Assembly (NCBI RefSeq): GCF_000308555.1
Contig: NZ_BAFY01000050.1
Location: forward strand, 1-37,949
Length of the DNA: 37,949 nt
DNA from: Nocardia cyriacigeorgica NBRC 100375
GTDB taxonomy: Bacteria; Actinomycetota; Actinomycetes; Mycobacteriales; Mycobacteriaceae
Reading direction: 5' to 3'
A program made the position numbers and the translations under genes. Numbering within the stretch: position 1 is the first letter of the stretch; each line of letters begins with the position of its first letter. Of the stretch, positions 7,279-14,389 are shown in pieces. Below the pieces are notes generated by a model. That model was not told the DNA's origin, ran no database searches, and saw only the letters and a list, made by a program, of their open reading frames with translations.

Positions 7279-8058
7279 ATGGCCTGGACATGGGAGCCGG
7301 ACACCTTTGCCGCCCTCTGGTTCGACGAGGGTAACGACCGGATGCCCACGCCGCTGCGTTACCGCAGTCGATTCCCTACCCTCGGCGGGTATGAGGCGCA
7401 TTGTGCCGCTGTTCACGCCAAGTACACCGGTGACGAGCGTGAGCGTATCGATCTGCTGAAACACACCGTTGCGAACTGTGACATGCGGGTGGAGATCTTC
7501 TTCGGCTCGACAGCGCATCGGGGTGGGGACGGTCGTACCCGCAAGGACCTGCGCATCGTCGGTGCGCGCAACTACTCTTACGCGGCCGTACTGAGCCAGA
7601 CTGCAATCGGCGAAGAGTTCGGCGATATTCGCGCTCAACTGATTCGTTCCGACCAACTTCCCGCGGCTCTCACTGCCTCGATACCGCCATGTCCGCCTGG
7701 CCGCGAACGGCCCGCCACATTCGATGTGCGGGATATCGAATCCGGTTCCGGGAACGGGTACTTCGGCGATGACGTCCGTAGTCGAGAACGCGAACGCTTC
7801 GATCGGCTGGCACGGCGCCCTGCCGACGGTGGTGGAAATGCCATCCTCCGGCTCGGCAACTTTCATGCCGCGCCCAGTCGCTTCCGTGCGATGCAGTGGT
7901 ACGACATCTCCGCCGACGGTCGCTACCTGGAGGAGCGCAACCGGACTCACCTCGATGTCCGCCCCGCCAATCCGCAGGACTTCACGAGCGCCTTCACTCG
8001 GTGGATCGAGGATGGTGTCCGGGTGCTGCGCGAACAGGAAGAAGACTCCTACTTCTGA
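7279..8058 (+). CDS. ESX secretion-associated protein EspG family
   Basis: EspG proteins are cytosolic chaperones that bind the tip of PPE proteins and deliver them to an ESX secretion machine. The 259-residue length and sequence agree with the Nocardia branch: WTWEPDTFAALWFDEGNDRMPTPL at the N-terminus, RYRSRFPT, ERIDLLKHTVANCDMRVEIFFGS, the basic strand RKDLRIVGARN, and a C-terminal region with FTRWIEDGVRVL. No signal peptide is present. An in-frame TGA at 7261 restricts the start to the ATG at 7279, although its RBS is weak. Its position after the PPE-like gene (121-base gap) supports the chaperone role. No ESX core gene (eccB, C, D, E or mycP) lies in this cassette, so the substrates must use machinery encoded elsewhere. 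Confidence 0.8.
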   Translation: MAWTWEPDTFAALWFDEGNDRMPTPLRYRSRFPTLGGYEAHCAAVHAKYTGDERERIDLLKHTVANCDMRVEIFFGSTAHRGGDGRTRKDLRIVGARNYSYAAVLSQTAIGEEFGDIRAQLIRSDQLPAALTASIPPCPPGRERPATFDVRDIESGSGNGYFGDDVRSRERERFDRLARRPADGGGNAILRLGNFHAAPSRFRAMQWYDISADGRYLEERNRTHLDVRPANPQDFTSAFTRWIEDGVRVLREQEEDSYF

Positions 8059-8375
8059 TCGCGTCGTCTCACCGTTCCGTTCCGATTCGGCGGGGTCGAT
8101 GGCGGACCTTCGCTACACGAGACCTCCTGCATGGTCGGGCTCCGATCGAGCTCTGGGATAAGGGCTTTCGTCCTGCGCCGATGCTGCTACATTGAGTTCG
8201 GATTCTTCAGGGGCGGCATCGGCACGCATCAGCGAACCATCTGTCCCGGGGTGATGTGAACGGACTGCGGCCGAGCGGCCGTGATCGCGCAAAAGCCCAG
8301 CATTTCTCCCGCGGCAGTGCCCTTGCTCTACCCGTTTTGCGGGTCGACTGGCCCGCCCTCGATGGGGAGGACTCC
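8059..8375 (+). other. Intergenic region upstream of the HTH regulator
   Basis: This 317-base stretch shows no credible gene. TACATT at 8188-8193 is a possible -10 for the regulator, giving a leader of about 175 bases. A short inverted repeat (ACCCG at 8330-8334, CGGGT at 8340-8344, loop TTTTG) lies just before the RBS and could be an operator for autoregulation, though the stem is too short to be sure. Confidence 0.3.
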
Positions 8376-9260
8376 ATGCAGGACACCGGATCCAATGTGC
8401 CGCGACGACGGCTCGGGCATTACTTGATGGACTGGCGAACGCGCGCCGGGCTGAGCCTGCGGCAGGCGGCTGAGCTACTCGGGATCGGACAGACCACTCT
8501 GTACCGGTTGGAACACGGACAGAACGACAAGGTCAACATCGGCCACGTCGAGGCGGCGTGTGAGCTCTACGGGGTTCCAGAAGGACTGGTCGCCGCATTC
8601 ACCGGGCTCGGCAAGCAGAAGAACGTGAAGAGCTGGTGGCATGAGTTCGGCGATCTGATCCCGAGGGACTTCGACGTGTATTTCGGGCTGGAGTCTGCGG
8701 CAACCAAAATCACTACCTTTCAGCCCGAGCTGGTACCAGGACTGTTTCAGACCGCTGACTACGTGCGTGCTTTGAACGTGGTGGCCATGCCGAACGCCAG
8801 CGACCAGCTACAGGATGCCTGGGTACAGCTGAAGCTGAAACGTCAGCACGTCGTCACGCGCAAGCGCCAGCCGGTCACTGTGAATGCTGTCATCGGCGAG
8901 AGTGCGTTGCGCAGGATAAACGGCAGCCCGAGAGTGATGGCAATGCAACTGAAGAAGCTTGCCGACATGTCGACACTTCCGAACGTAGAGCTGCTCGTGT
9001 TGCCGTTCAGCGCGGGGTTTCCTGCCGGGATGTCAGTCGGCCCGTGCGTGATTCTGGATTTCGGCACAAGTGCGGTAAACAGGCCCGTCGAGCCATCCGT
9101 CGTCTTCATCGAAGGAAGTACGGTGGGCAATCTGTATCTGGAGAAGCCTGCGGACGTCGCGTGTTACCGTCAAACGTACGACCGCATCCGTGCGCGATCG
9201 CTGGATGCAGTGACCAGCAGGGGCCTGCTACGGCAGGTAGCGAAGGAGTACTTGGCATGA
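8376..9260 (+). CDS. XRE-type HTH regulator with DUF5753 ligand/partner domain
   Basis: The ATG at 8376 follows the RBS GGGGAGG and gives 294 residues. Residues about 12-70 form a lambda-repressor-like helix-turn-helix (LGHYLMDWRTRAGLSLRQAAELLGI, then QTTLYRLEHGQ). The rest matches the DUF5753 domain, recognisable from VPGLFQTADYVRAL, the RQHVVTRKRQPVTVNAVIGESALRR block, and VELLVLPFSAG...GPCVILDFG. Proteins of this type, such as Streptomyces WhiJ, work with small DUF397 partners in development and secondary metabolism. The DUF397 gene overlaps its stop as ATGA, confirming the pair. Whether it controls the adjacent ESX cassette is unknown. Confidence 0.9.
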   Translation: MQDTGSNVPRRRLGHYLMDWRTRAGLSLRQAAELLGIGQTTLYRLEHGQNDKVNIGHVEAACELYGVPEGLVAAFTGLGKQKNVKSWWHEFGDLIPRDFDVYFGLESAATKITTFQPELVPGLFQTADYVRALNVVAMPNASDQLQDAWVQLKLKRQHVVTRKRQPVTVNAVIGESALRRINGSPRVMAMQLKKLADMSTLPNVELLVLPFSAGFPAGMSVGPCVILDFGTSAVNRPVEPSVVFIEGSTVGNLYLEKPADVACYRQTYDRIRARSLDAVTSRGLLRQVAKEYLA

Positions 9261-9463
9261 CATCCGATCCAACATCTGCCGAGTGGTTCAAAAGCAGTTA
9301 CAGCCAGGGCACGGGCGAGTGCGTAGAAGTCGCATTCCTCCCGAGCGACCGGGTCGGCGTTCGTGACTCCAAGAATCCGGCAGGCGGCATGCTCACCTTC
9401 GCCCCGAGCGATTGGCAAGCATTCACTGCTGGGATCGCCGACGGCAGGTTCGACCGTAGCTGA
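9257..9463 (+). CDS. DUF397 small partner protein
   Basis: This 68-residue protein shows the DUF397 pattern: WFKSSYSQGTGECVEVAFLP, then VGVRDSKNPAGGMLTFAPSDWQAF. The family partners HTH/DUF5753 regulators, probably as antagonist or co-factor, in systems like abaA-whiJ of Streptomyces. Start and upstream stop overlap by four bases, so the two proteins are made together. It converges on the kinase gene, with 136 bases between them. Confidence 0.9.
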   Translation: MTSDPTSAEWFKSSYSQGTGECVEVAFLPSDRVGVRDSKNPAGGMLTFAPSDWQAFTAGIADGRFDRS

Positions 9464-9581
9464 GTGCAGCCGCTTGACGTGAGTCCCCGAGTCTCCGGCG
9501 AGGGGACGCACGCAGCGGCCATCACGTCATTGCCGGCTCGCCGTCGGTCGTGAGGCACCCGTCGGGGTCGAGGTGGCCGAC

Positions 9582-9598
9582 GGCGGGCACGGCCCGCC
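9582..9598 (-). terminator. Short hairpin after the Ser/Thr kinase stop
   Basis: GGCGGGC and GCCCGCC pair around ACG, one base after the kinase stop codon on the minus strand. The seven-bp GC stem could end the kinase transcript and the convergent DUF397 transcript. No T-run follows. Confidence 0.4.
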
Positions 9599-9599
9599 C

Positions 9600-11288
9600 T
9601 CAGTCGATCGGCAGCTTCTTCCACCAGTCGAGCAGCTGATCCATCGACGGATCATTGCTCGCGCCGAGGCCGTAGGAGTAGATCAGCAGGTTCTCACGCT
9701 TCGGGTCGTTCGGGAAGATCGTCGCGATTCGGGGAGAAGAAGTGGGTTCGGAGCCCGCCTTGACGTTGGAGTACTGTCTGCCGTTGTTGTTGAGGTCTTG
9801 TTCGACGGGGCTCGCCCCGAGGCCCTGGATGACCTGCTGGACTTCGGATGCCGACTTGTACCGGAAGACTCGCATCTGCGGCCAGCGGATGATGTCTTCC
9901 GGGATCATGTAGCTGCCGGCGTAGTAGCAATCCCAGTAGGCGGTCGGCTTCCCCATGTCCGGGGCGGCACCGTGGATGAAGGTCCAGTGGAGCCGGCTGC
10001 GGTCGTTCATCACGGTGGCGCTGCAACCCATGTCGCCGAACCCGCGGCCCTGCGCCCAGGTCTGTCCCGCCGGAACCTCACCTGGTGGAAGCAAGTTCGG
10101 GAAGGCGAGTCGCATTTCCTCGATATCACGCTGGGGTGGAGTGGTATCGCGGTTGGCGATCGCCACCCACGTTCCGATGCCGGCGACAACAGCGATGATC
10201 AGCATCATGCTGAGACCGATCCACAACCCGACGTATGAACGGCGGCGCGGGCGCATCGGGGGATAGGCGAACGCGCCCGGTGGGATCGGGCTCTGCTGCG
10301 GTGGGTGGCCGTGGATGTGCTGCGGGAAGCTCGGATGCCCTGGGCCGATGGCCGGCGTGCCGGGTATCGACGGCGCCGAGGCATGCGGCGCGGGGCCCGG
10401 TGCCGCCGACGCGTTCGGTGCCGATGGATACGGGATATGCGGTGCTGATCGATGCGGGCTTTCACCGGCCAACGCGCGCCGAGCCGCCTCCGCGAACTCG
10501 GAACAGGAGGCGAACCGGTCGGCCGGGCGTTTCGCCATCGCCCGGGCCAGCACGGCATCGAGGGCCGGGGGAAGCCCGGCACGAGCCGTCGACACCGGCG
10601 GCGGTTGCCGTTGCAGGTGGCCCTGGATGACGGTGGCCGGATGCGTGGATTCGTACGGCGCGGAACCGGTCAGCAGCCAGTACAGCGTGCATGCCAGCGA
10701 GTACTGATCGGACCGGCCGTCCATGTCCGCGCCGGTGAGCTGTTCCGGGGACGCGTACGCGAGTGTGGCCGTGAACGTGCCGGTTTGGGTGAGCCGGTTG
10801 GCTTCGCCGGCGATGCGGGCGATCCCGAAATCGGTGAGGAAGACACGTTCCTGGCCGTTGCCGCCGTTGGCGAGCAGGATGTTCGCGGGTTTGACGTCGC
10901 GGTGCAGCACGCCTCTGCTGTGCGCGAAGTCGAGTGCCTTGGCGGTTTCGGCGACGATCTGGACGGCACGCGTCGGGGGCAGCGTGCGCGGGTCGACGGT
11001 CGCCGCGTCGACGCCGTCGACGTAATGCATCGAGATCCACAGCCTGCCGTCGTCGGCGCCGCGGTCGTAGACGGCGACGATATTGGGGTGGTCGAGTTGC
11101 GCGACCAGGTCGGCCTCGCGTTCGAACCTGGCCCGGAGTTCCTTGTCGGAGAACAGTTCCTCGTTCAGCAGTTTCAGTGCGATACGGCGCGGCAGGCGCG
11201 GGTGCCGGGCCAGGTAGACCGCTCCCATCCCGCCTCGACCCAGTTGCCGGTCGATCGTATAGCCGGCGAAGACCTCACCCTCACGCAT
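9600..11288 (-). CDS. Receptor-type Ser/Thr protein kinase (PknB-like)
   Basis: This is a 562-residue transmembrane eukaryotic-like kinase. The N-terminal catalytic domain has the Gly loop LGRGGMG (16-22), the ATP-anchoring Lys39 in ALKL, catalytic HRDVKPAN with Asp131, and DFG at 153-155, followed by YASPEQ; all key residues are present. Residues about 275-350 are a Pro/Ala/His-rich juxtamembrane linker. One membrane helix (about 352-377) leads to an extracellular domain of about 185 residues with two cysteines (MGCSAT, WDCYYAG) that may form a disulfide. No PASTA repeats are present, so the sensor differs from PknB; its ligand is unknown. The ATG at 11288 starts the canonical GYTIDRQLGRGG. 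TAGTAT at 11328-11333 (minus strand) is a plausible -10. Confidence 0.93.
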   Translation of the reverse strand: MREGEVFAGYTIDRQLGRGGMGAVYLARHPRLPRRIALKLLNEELFSDKELRARFEREADLVAQLDHPNIVAVYDRGADDGRLWISMHYVDGVDAATVDPRTLPPTRAVQIVAETAKALDFAHSRGVLHRDVKPANILLANGGNGQERVFLTDFGIARIAGEANRLTQTGTFTATLAYASPEQLTGADMDGRSDQYSLACTLYWLLTGSAPYESTHPATVIQGHLQRQPPPVSTARAGLPPALDAVLARAMAKRPADRFASCSEFAEAARRALAGESPHRSAPHIPYPSAPNASAAPGPAPHASAPSIPGTPAIGPGHPSFPQHIHGHPPQQSPIPPGAFAYPPMRPRRRSYVGLWIGLSMMLIIAVVAGIGTWVAIANRDTTPPQRDIEEMRLAFPNLLPPGEVPAGQTWAQGRGFGDMGCSATVMNDRSRLHWTFIHGAAPDMGKPTAYWDCYYAGSYMIPEDIIRWPQMRVFRYKSASEVQQVIQGLGASPVEQDLNNNGRQYSNVKAGSEPTSSPRIATIFPNDPKRENLLIYSYGLGASNDPSMDQLLDWWKKLPID

Positions 11289-11370
11289 CCAGCTCGCCTT
11301 CCCCCGTCCGATCGGTCGACCGGGTCGATACTAGGACGTGTGCCATTCGCCGGCAGCTCGGGTCGCACCC

Positions 11371-13017
11371 TCACCCCTCGGACAACAGGCCGTCGGCCAG
11401 ATGCCAGCGGCGGGTGGCGCGAACCGAGTCGAGCATGCGGCGGTCGTGCGTGATCAGCAGCATGGTGCCGGTGAACGAGTCGATGGCCTGCTCGAGCTGT
11501 TCGATGGCGGGGAGGTCGAGGTGGTTGGTGGGCTCGTCGAGGACGAGCAAGTTGACGCCACGCGCCTGGAGCAAAGCCAGTGCGGCCCTGGTGCGTTCGC
11601 CGGGAGACAAGGTCTCGCAGGGGCGGCCGACGTGCGGGCCGCGTAGACCGAATTTGGCGAGGAGGGTGCGCACGTCGGCGTCGGGCCAGTCGGGCATTTC
11701 GGTTCCGAAGGTGTGCGCGAGTGGGGACTCGCCGCGGAAGAGGCCGCGGGCTTGGTCGACCTCGCCGATTTCGACGCCCGACCCGAGCGACGCGGATCCG
11801 CTGTCGGGCAGCGACTTTCCCAGCAGCAGGGAGATCAGCGTCGACTTGCCCGCGCCGTTCGCGCCGGTGAGCACGATACGGTCGGCCCAGTCGATCTGCG
11901 TGGTGATCGGGCCGAGCCGGAAATCTCCGCGACACACGGTCGCTTCGGACAGGGTGGCGACCACCGAGCCGCTGCGTGGTGCGGCGGCGATCGTCATCCG
12001 CAGCTCCCACTCCTTGCGCGGCTCCTCGACCACCTCGAGTCGCTCGATGCGGCGCTGGGTCTGCCTGGCCTTCGCCGCCTGTTTCTCGGTGGACTCCGCG
12101 CGCATCTTGCGGCCGGCCTTATCGGAATCGGTGCGGGACTTGCGGCGTGCGTTGCGGACACCGTGTTCGAGCCAATTGCGCTGCATTTGGGCGCGCGCTT
12201 CGAGATTCGCCTTGGTGTCGGCGAATTCCTCGTAGGCTTCGCGGGCATGCCTGCGGGCGATCTCGCGTTCGGCGAGGAAAGCCTCGTAGCCGCCGTCGTA
12301 GACATCGACCCGTTGCTGCGGAAGATCCAGCTCGACGATCCGATTCACCGTGCGGGCCAAGAATTCCCGATCGTGGCTGATCACCATGAGCGGAACCCGG
12401 ACGCCGGTGACGAACTGCTCCAAGCGGGCCAAACCGTCCAGATCCAGGTCGTTCGTCGGTTCGTCCAGCAGCAGGATGTCGAAGCGGGACAACAAGACCG
12501 AGGCCAAACCCGCACGCGCGGCCTGACCGCCGGACAAGGCCGTCATCGGGGTGTCGAGGCCATTGGGCAGGCTGTCGGTCAAGCCGAGTTCGCCGGCCAC
12601 CTCCAGTGCCCGTTGATCCAGATCGGCGCCGCCGAGGGCGAGCCAGTGTTCGAGGGCGGGTGAGTATTCGTCGTCGCCGCCGTCGGCCAGACGTTCCGCG
12701 GCGGCGTCCATGATCTGCTGCGCGGCCGTCACGCCGGTTCTGCGGCCGAGGAATTCGAGCACCGTCTCACCGGGGATGCGTTCGGGTTCCTGTGCGAGAT
12801 AGCCGATCGTCGCGTCCGGCGGGCTGAGCGTGATGGAGCCCGACGCGGCCCTGCGGTCGGCCAGCATGCGCAGCAAGGTCGATTTACCCGCGCCGTTCAC
12901 GCCGACCAGGCCGATCACATCGCCCGGCGCGAGCGTCAGGTCCAGGCCGCTGAACAAGGTGCGTTCGCCGTGTTCGGCGGACAGGCCGCGCGCGTGCAGA
13001 GTGGTGCTCACCTGCAC
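11371..13017 (-). CDS. ABC-F family ATP-binding protein
   Basis: The 548-residue protein has two ABC ATPase domains and no membrane segment, the layout of ABC-F translation factors. Walker A motifs are GVNGAGKST (39-47) and GANGAGKST in the second half. Signature motifs are LSGGQAARAGLASVLL and LSPGERTRAALALLQ, followed by DEPTNDLDL and DEPTNHLDL. Between the domains is a long charged linker (NARRKSRTDSDKAGRKMRAES), the element that enters the ribosome in antibiotic-resistance ABC-Fs. It could be a housekeeping factor or an antibiotic-protection protein; the sequence does not settle which. The GTG at 13017 is used, with another GTG two codons on. It ends 82 bases before the kinase start, in the same direction. 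Confidence 0.92.
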   Translation of the reverse strand: MQVSTTLHARGLSAEHGERTLFSGLDLTLAPGDVIGLVGVNGAGKSTLLRMLADRRAASGSITLSPPDATIGYLAQEPERIPGETVLEFLGRRTGVTAAQQIMDAAAERLADGGDDEYSPALEHWLALGGADLDQRALEVAGELGLTDSLPNGLDTPMTALSGGQAARAGLASVLLSRFDILLLDEPTNDLDLDGLARLEQFVTGVRVPLMVISHDREFLARTVNRIVELDLPQQRVDVYDGGYEAFLAEREIARRHAREAYEEFADTKANLEARAQMQRNWLEHGVRNARRKSRTDSDKAGRKMRAESTEKQAAKARQTQRRIERLEVVEEPRKEWELRMTIAAAPRSGSVVATLSEATVCRGDFRLGPITTQIDWADRIVLTGANGAGKSTLISLLLGKSLPDSGSASLGSGVEIGEVDQARGLFRGESPLAHTFGTEMPDWPDADVRTLLAKFGLRGPHVGRPCETLSPGERTRAALALLQARGVNLLVLDEPTNHLDLPAIEQLEQAIDSFTGTMLLITHDRRMLDSVRATRRWHLADGLLSEG

Positions 13018-13155
13018 GAGTGTGCCGTGTGTCGGTGGACACCCTGAGTCCGGGCCCTGCGGAAATCAGGGTGGGTATCAGTACCGGGACCGATGCCACG
13101 ACGGCCGGATTCGCGGACAGTGGATGGGGAAGCGATCGACACGAGGAGAGTTCCC

Positions 13156-13347
13156 ATGACCGCACCCGCACGCCGTTTCACCCGCTCCACCAGCGACAAG
13201 TGGATCGCCGGAGTCTGCGGCGGCATCGCCGAATACTTCGGGTGGAACGCCAATATCGTCCGCCTGGCCTTCGTACTGTCCTGCCTGCTGCCGGGACCGC
13301 AGTTCCTGGTCTACCTGGTGCTGTGGATCATCATCCCGAAGAAGTAG
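13156..13347 (+). CDS. PspC-domain membrane peptide
   Basis: The 63-residue protein is a single PspC domain: RRFTRSTSDKWIAGVCGGIAEYFGW, then NANIVRLAFVLSCLLPG, then a second hydrophobic stretch FLVYLVLWIIIPKK. PspC domains are found in phage-shock and envelope-stress proteins and in membrane-bound anti-sigma factors; stand-alone versions are common in actinobacteria. The ATG at 13156 follows the RBS GAGGAGAG. No pspA-like gene lies nearby, so its partner is unknown. Confidence 0.9.
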   Translation: MTAPARRFTRSTSDKWIAGVCGGIAEYFGWNANIVRLAFVLSCLLPGPQFLVYLVLWIIIPKK

Positions 13348-13371
13348 GCAGGGGCTTCCGAGCCTCTTGAA

Positions 13372-13403
13372 CGGCGGCCGCGCGGATCATCGCGCGGCCG
13401 CCG
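13372..13403 (+). terminator. Hairpin terminator after the PspC-domain gene
   Basis: A perfect 13-bp stem (CGGCGGCCGCGCG and complement) closes the loop GATCAT, 25 bases after the stop codon. No T-run follows. The remaining bases to 13561 show no gene; an RBS (AGGAGG at 13551-13556) precedes the next ATG. Confidence 0.6.
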
Positions 13404-13561
13404 ACTCGTGCAGCCCCATCCGAGCTCGACCGCGACCGCCTCGTCGTCGAATGACAGCGGCCGCAGCGCACTCGACGGCGACCGCGAGCGGATGACAGGA
13501 TGTAGCCGTCCGCCATTCGGCTGGTGACCGCGCCCCCACGAGCCCCGTTTCAGGAGGAGCC

Positions 13562-13873
13562 ATGATCAGCTCGGGTGAATTCCCCGGCCTCGATCTGCCC
13601 GACATCGACGCATCCTCGTCCCTGGACGGCCTAGGGGCCGTCGAACTCAACAGCCCCACCCAGGACATCAACGGCGACGGCATCCTCGACTCCATCACCA
13701 CCACCGACGACGACGGCATGCACGTCTGGACCGACACCGACCTCGACGGCTACGCCGACCACGTCACCGTGGTGGAGGACGACGGGGACTACGCGGCGTG
13801 GGAGTACCACCGGAACCCGGACGGGTCGGGGGAGTGGAGGAAGACCGACGAGGGGCGGTTGGGGGAGAAGTAG
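13562..13873 (+). CDS. Small acidic DxDxDG-repeat protein (DUF6802-like)
   Basis: This 103-residue acidic protein lacks a signal peptide. Its middle contains calcium-binding-type loops of the thrombospondin type-3/EF-hand kind: DINGDGILDS, DTDLDGYADH and a weaker VEDDGDYAAWEY. The pattern resembles the actinobacterial DUF6802 family, an assignment from memory that needs a profile search. A strong RBS (CAGGAGGAGCC) fixes the ATG. Similar DxDxDG repeats occur in the 574-residue protein 1.5 kb downstream, so the two could share an origin or role. Function unknown. Confidence 0.7.
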   Translation: MISSGEFPGLDLPDIDASSSLDGLGAVELNSPTQDINGDGILDSITTTDDDGMHVWTDTDLDGYADHVTVVEDDGDYAAWEYHRNPDGSGEWRKTDEGRLGEK

Positions 13874-13929
13874 GGGCGTTCGGCTGCGCTTGGCCGGCCC
13901 CGCCGAGCCCAGTAGATTTCCCCGCAAGC

Positions 13930-13956
13930 GATCTCGCCGGCGAACCGGGCGAGATC
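13930..13956 (+). terminator. Hairpin after the DxDxDG gene
   Basis: GATCTCGCC (13930-13938) and GGCGAGATC (13948-13956) form a perfect 9-bp stem with a nine-base loop, 57 bases after the stop codon. It probably terminates the small gene's transcript. Confidence 0.45.
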
Positions 13957-13970
13957 CGATGGAACCGAAC

Positions 13971-14014
13971 CGGGGTCGAGTGCGTCGAAACCTAGTAGAC
14001 AGCACTCGACCCCG
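13971..14014 (+). repeat. 13-bp inverted repeat upstream of the second ESX-like cassette
   Basis: CGGGGTCGAGTGC (13971-13983) is repeated inverted and exact at 14002-14014 with an 18-base spacer. It ends 49 bases before the first ATG of the cassette. Its place in the likely promoter or leader region suits an operator or attenuator, but a second terminator for the upstream gene is also possible. Confidence 0.5.
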
Positions 14015-14063
14015 AGCACGGTTCGGGTCGTGAACGAGGAGCAGGGATGGAGGGGACTGGTCG

Positions 14064-14384
14064 ATGACGACGGATTCGGGCTCGACGGTCGGGGTCAAGA
14101 CCGGTGAGTTGGGGAAGCTGGGGAATGACTTGCGTAGCTCGGCGGCGGTGATCAAAGACCAGGTCAAGAAAGTCGCCGACAATTTGGTCGGTCCGTCGGT
14201 GGTTGGTAGGCATTACAGCACCGAAGGCCGCGATATCCAGACCGGTTTGGAAGCTGTAAAGAAATGGTTGGAGGACTGGGCTGAGGCCGGATCCATCTCA
14301 GGTGACACAATCGGTGCCAACATTGTGTCCATATCCAATGTAGACGAGCAGAATGCCACGGATACGACCAAGGCTGGGAGCTGA
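14064..14384 (+). CDS. Small helical WXG100-like protein of the second ESX-like cassette
   Basis: The 106-residue protein follows a strong RBS (GGAGGGG). It consists of two predicted helices, VKTGELGKLGNDLRSSAAVIKDQVKKVADNL and EGRDIQTGLEAVKKWLEDWAEAG, joined by a turn (PSVVGRHYSTEG). Size and layout match WXG100 proteins, but the turn has no WxG, so membership is inferred from fold and context. The C-terminus (VDEQNATDTTKAGS) is polar and disordered. No signal peptide is present. Only five bases separate its stop from the next gene, so it is probably the small partner of the 574-residue protein. Confidence 0.7.
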   Translation: MTTDSGSTVGVKTGELGKLGNDLRSSAAVIKDQVKKVADNLVGPSVVGRHYSTEGRDIQTGLEAVKKWLEDWAEAGSISGDTIGANIVSISNVDEQNATDTTKAGS

Positions 14385-14389
14385 TTCCG

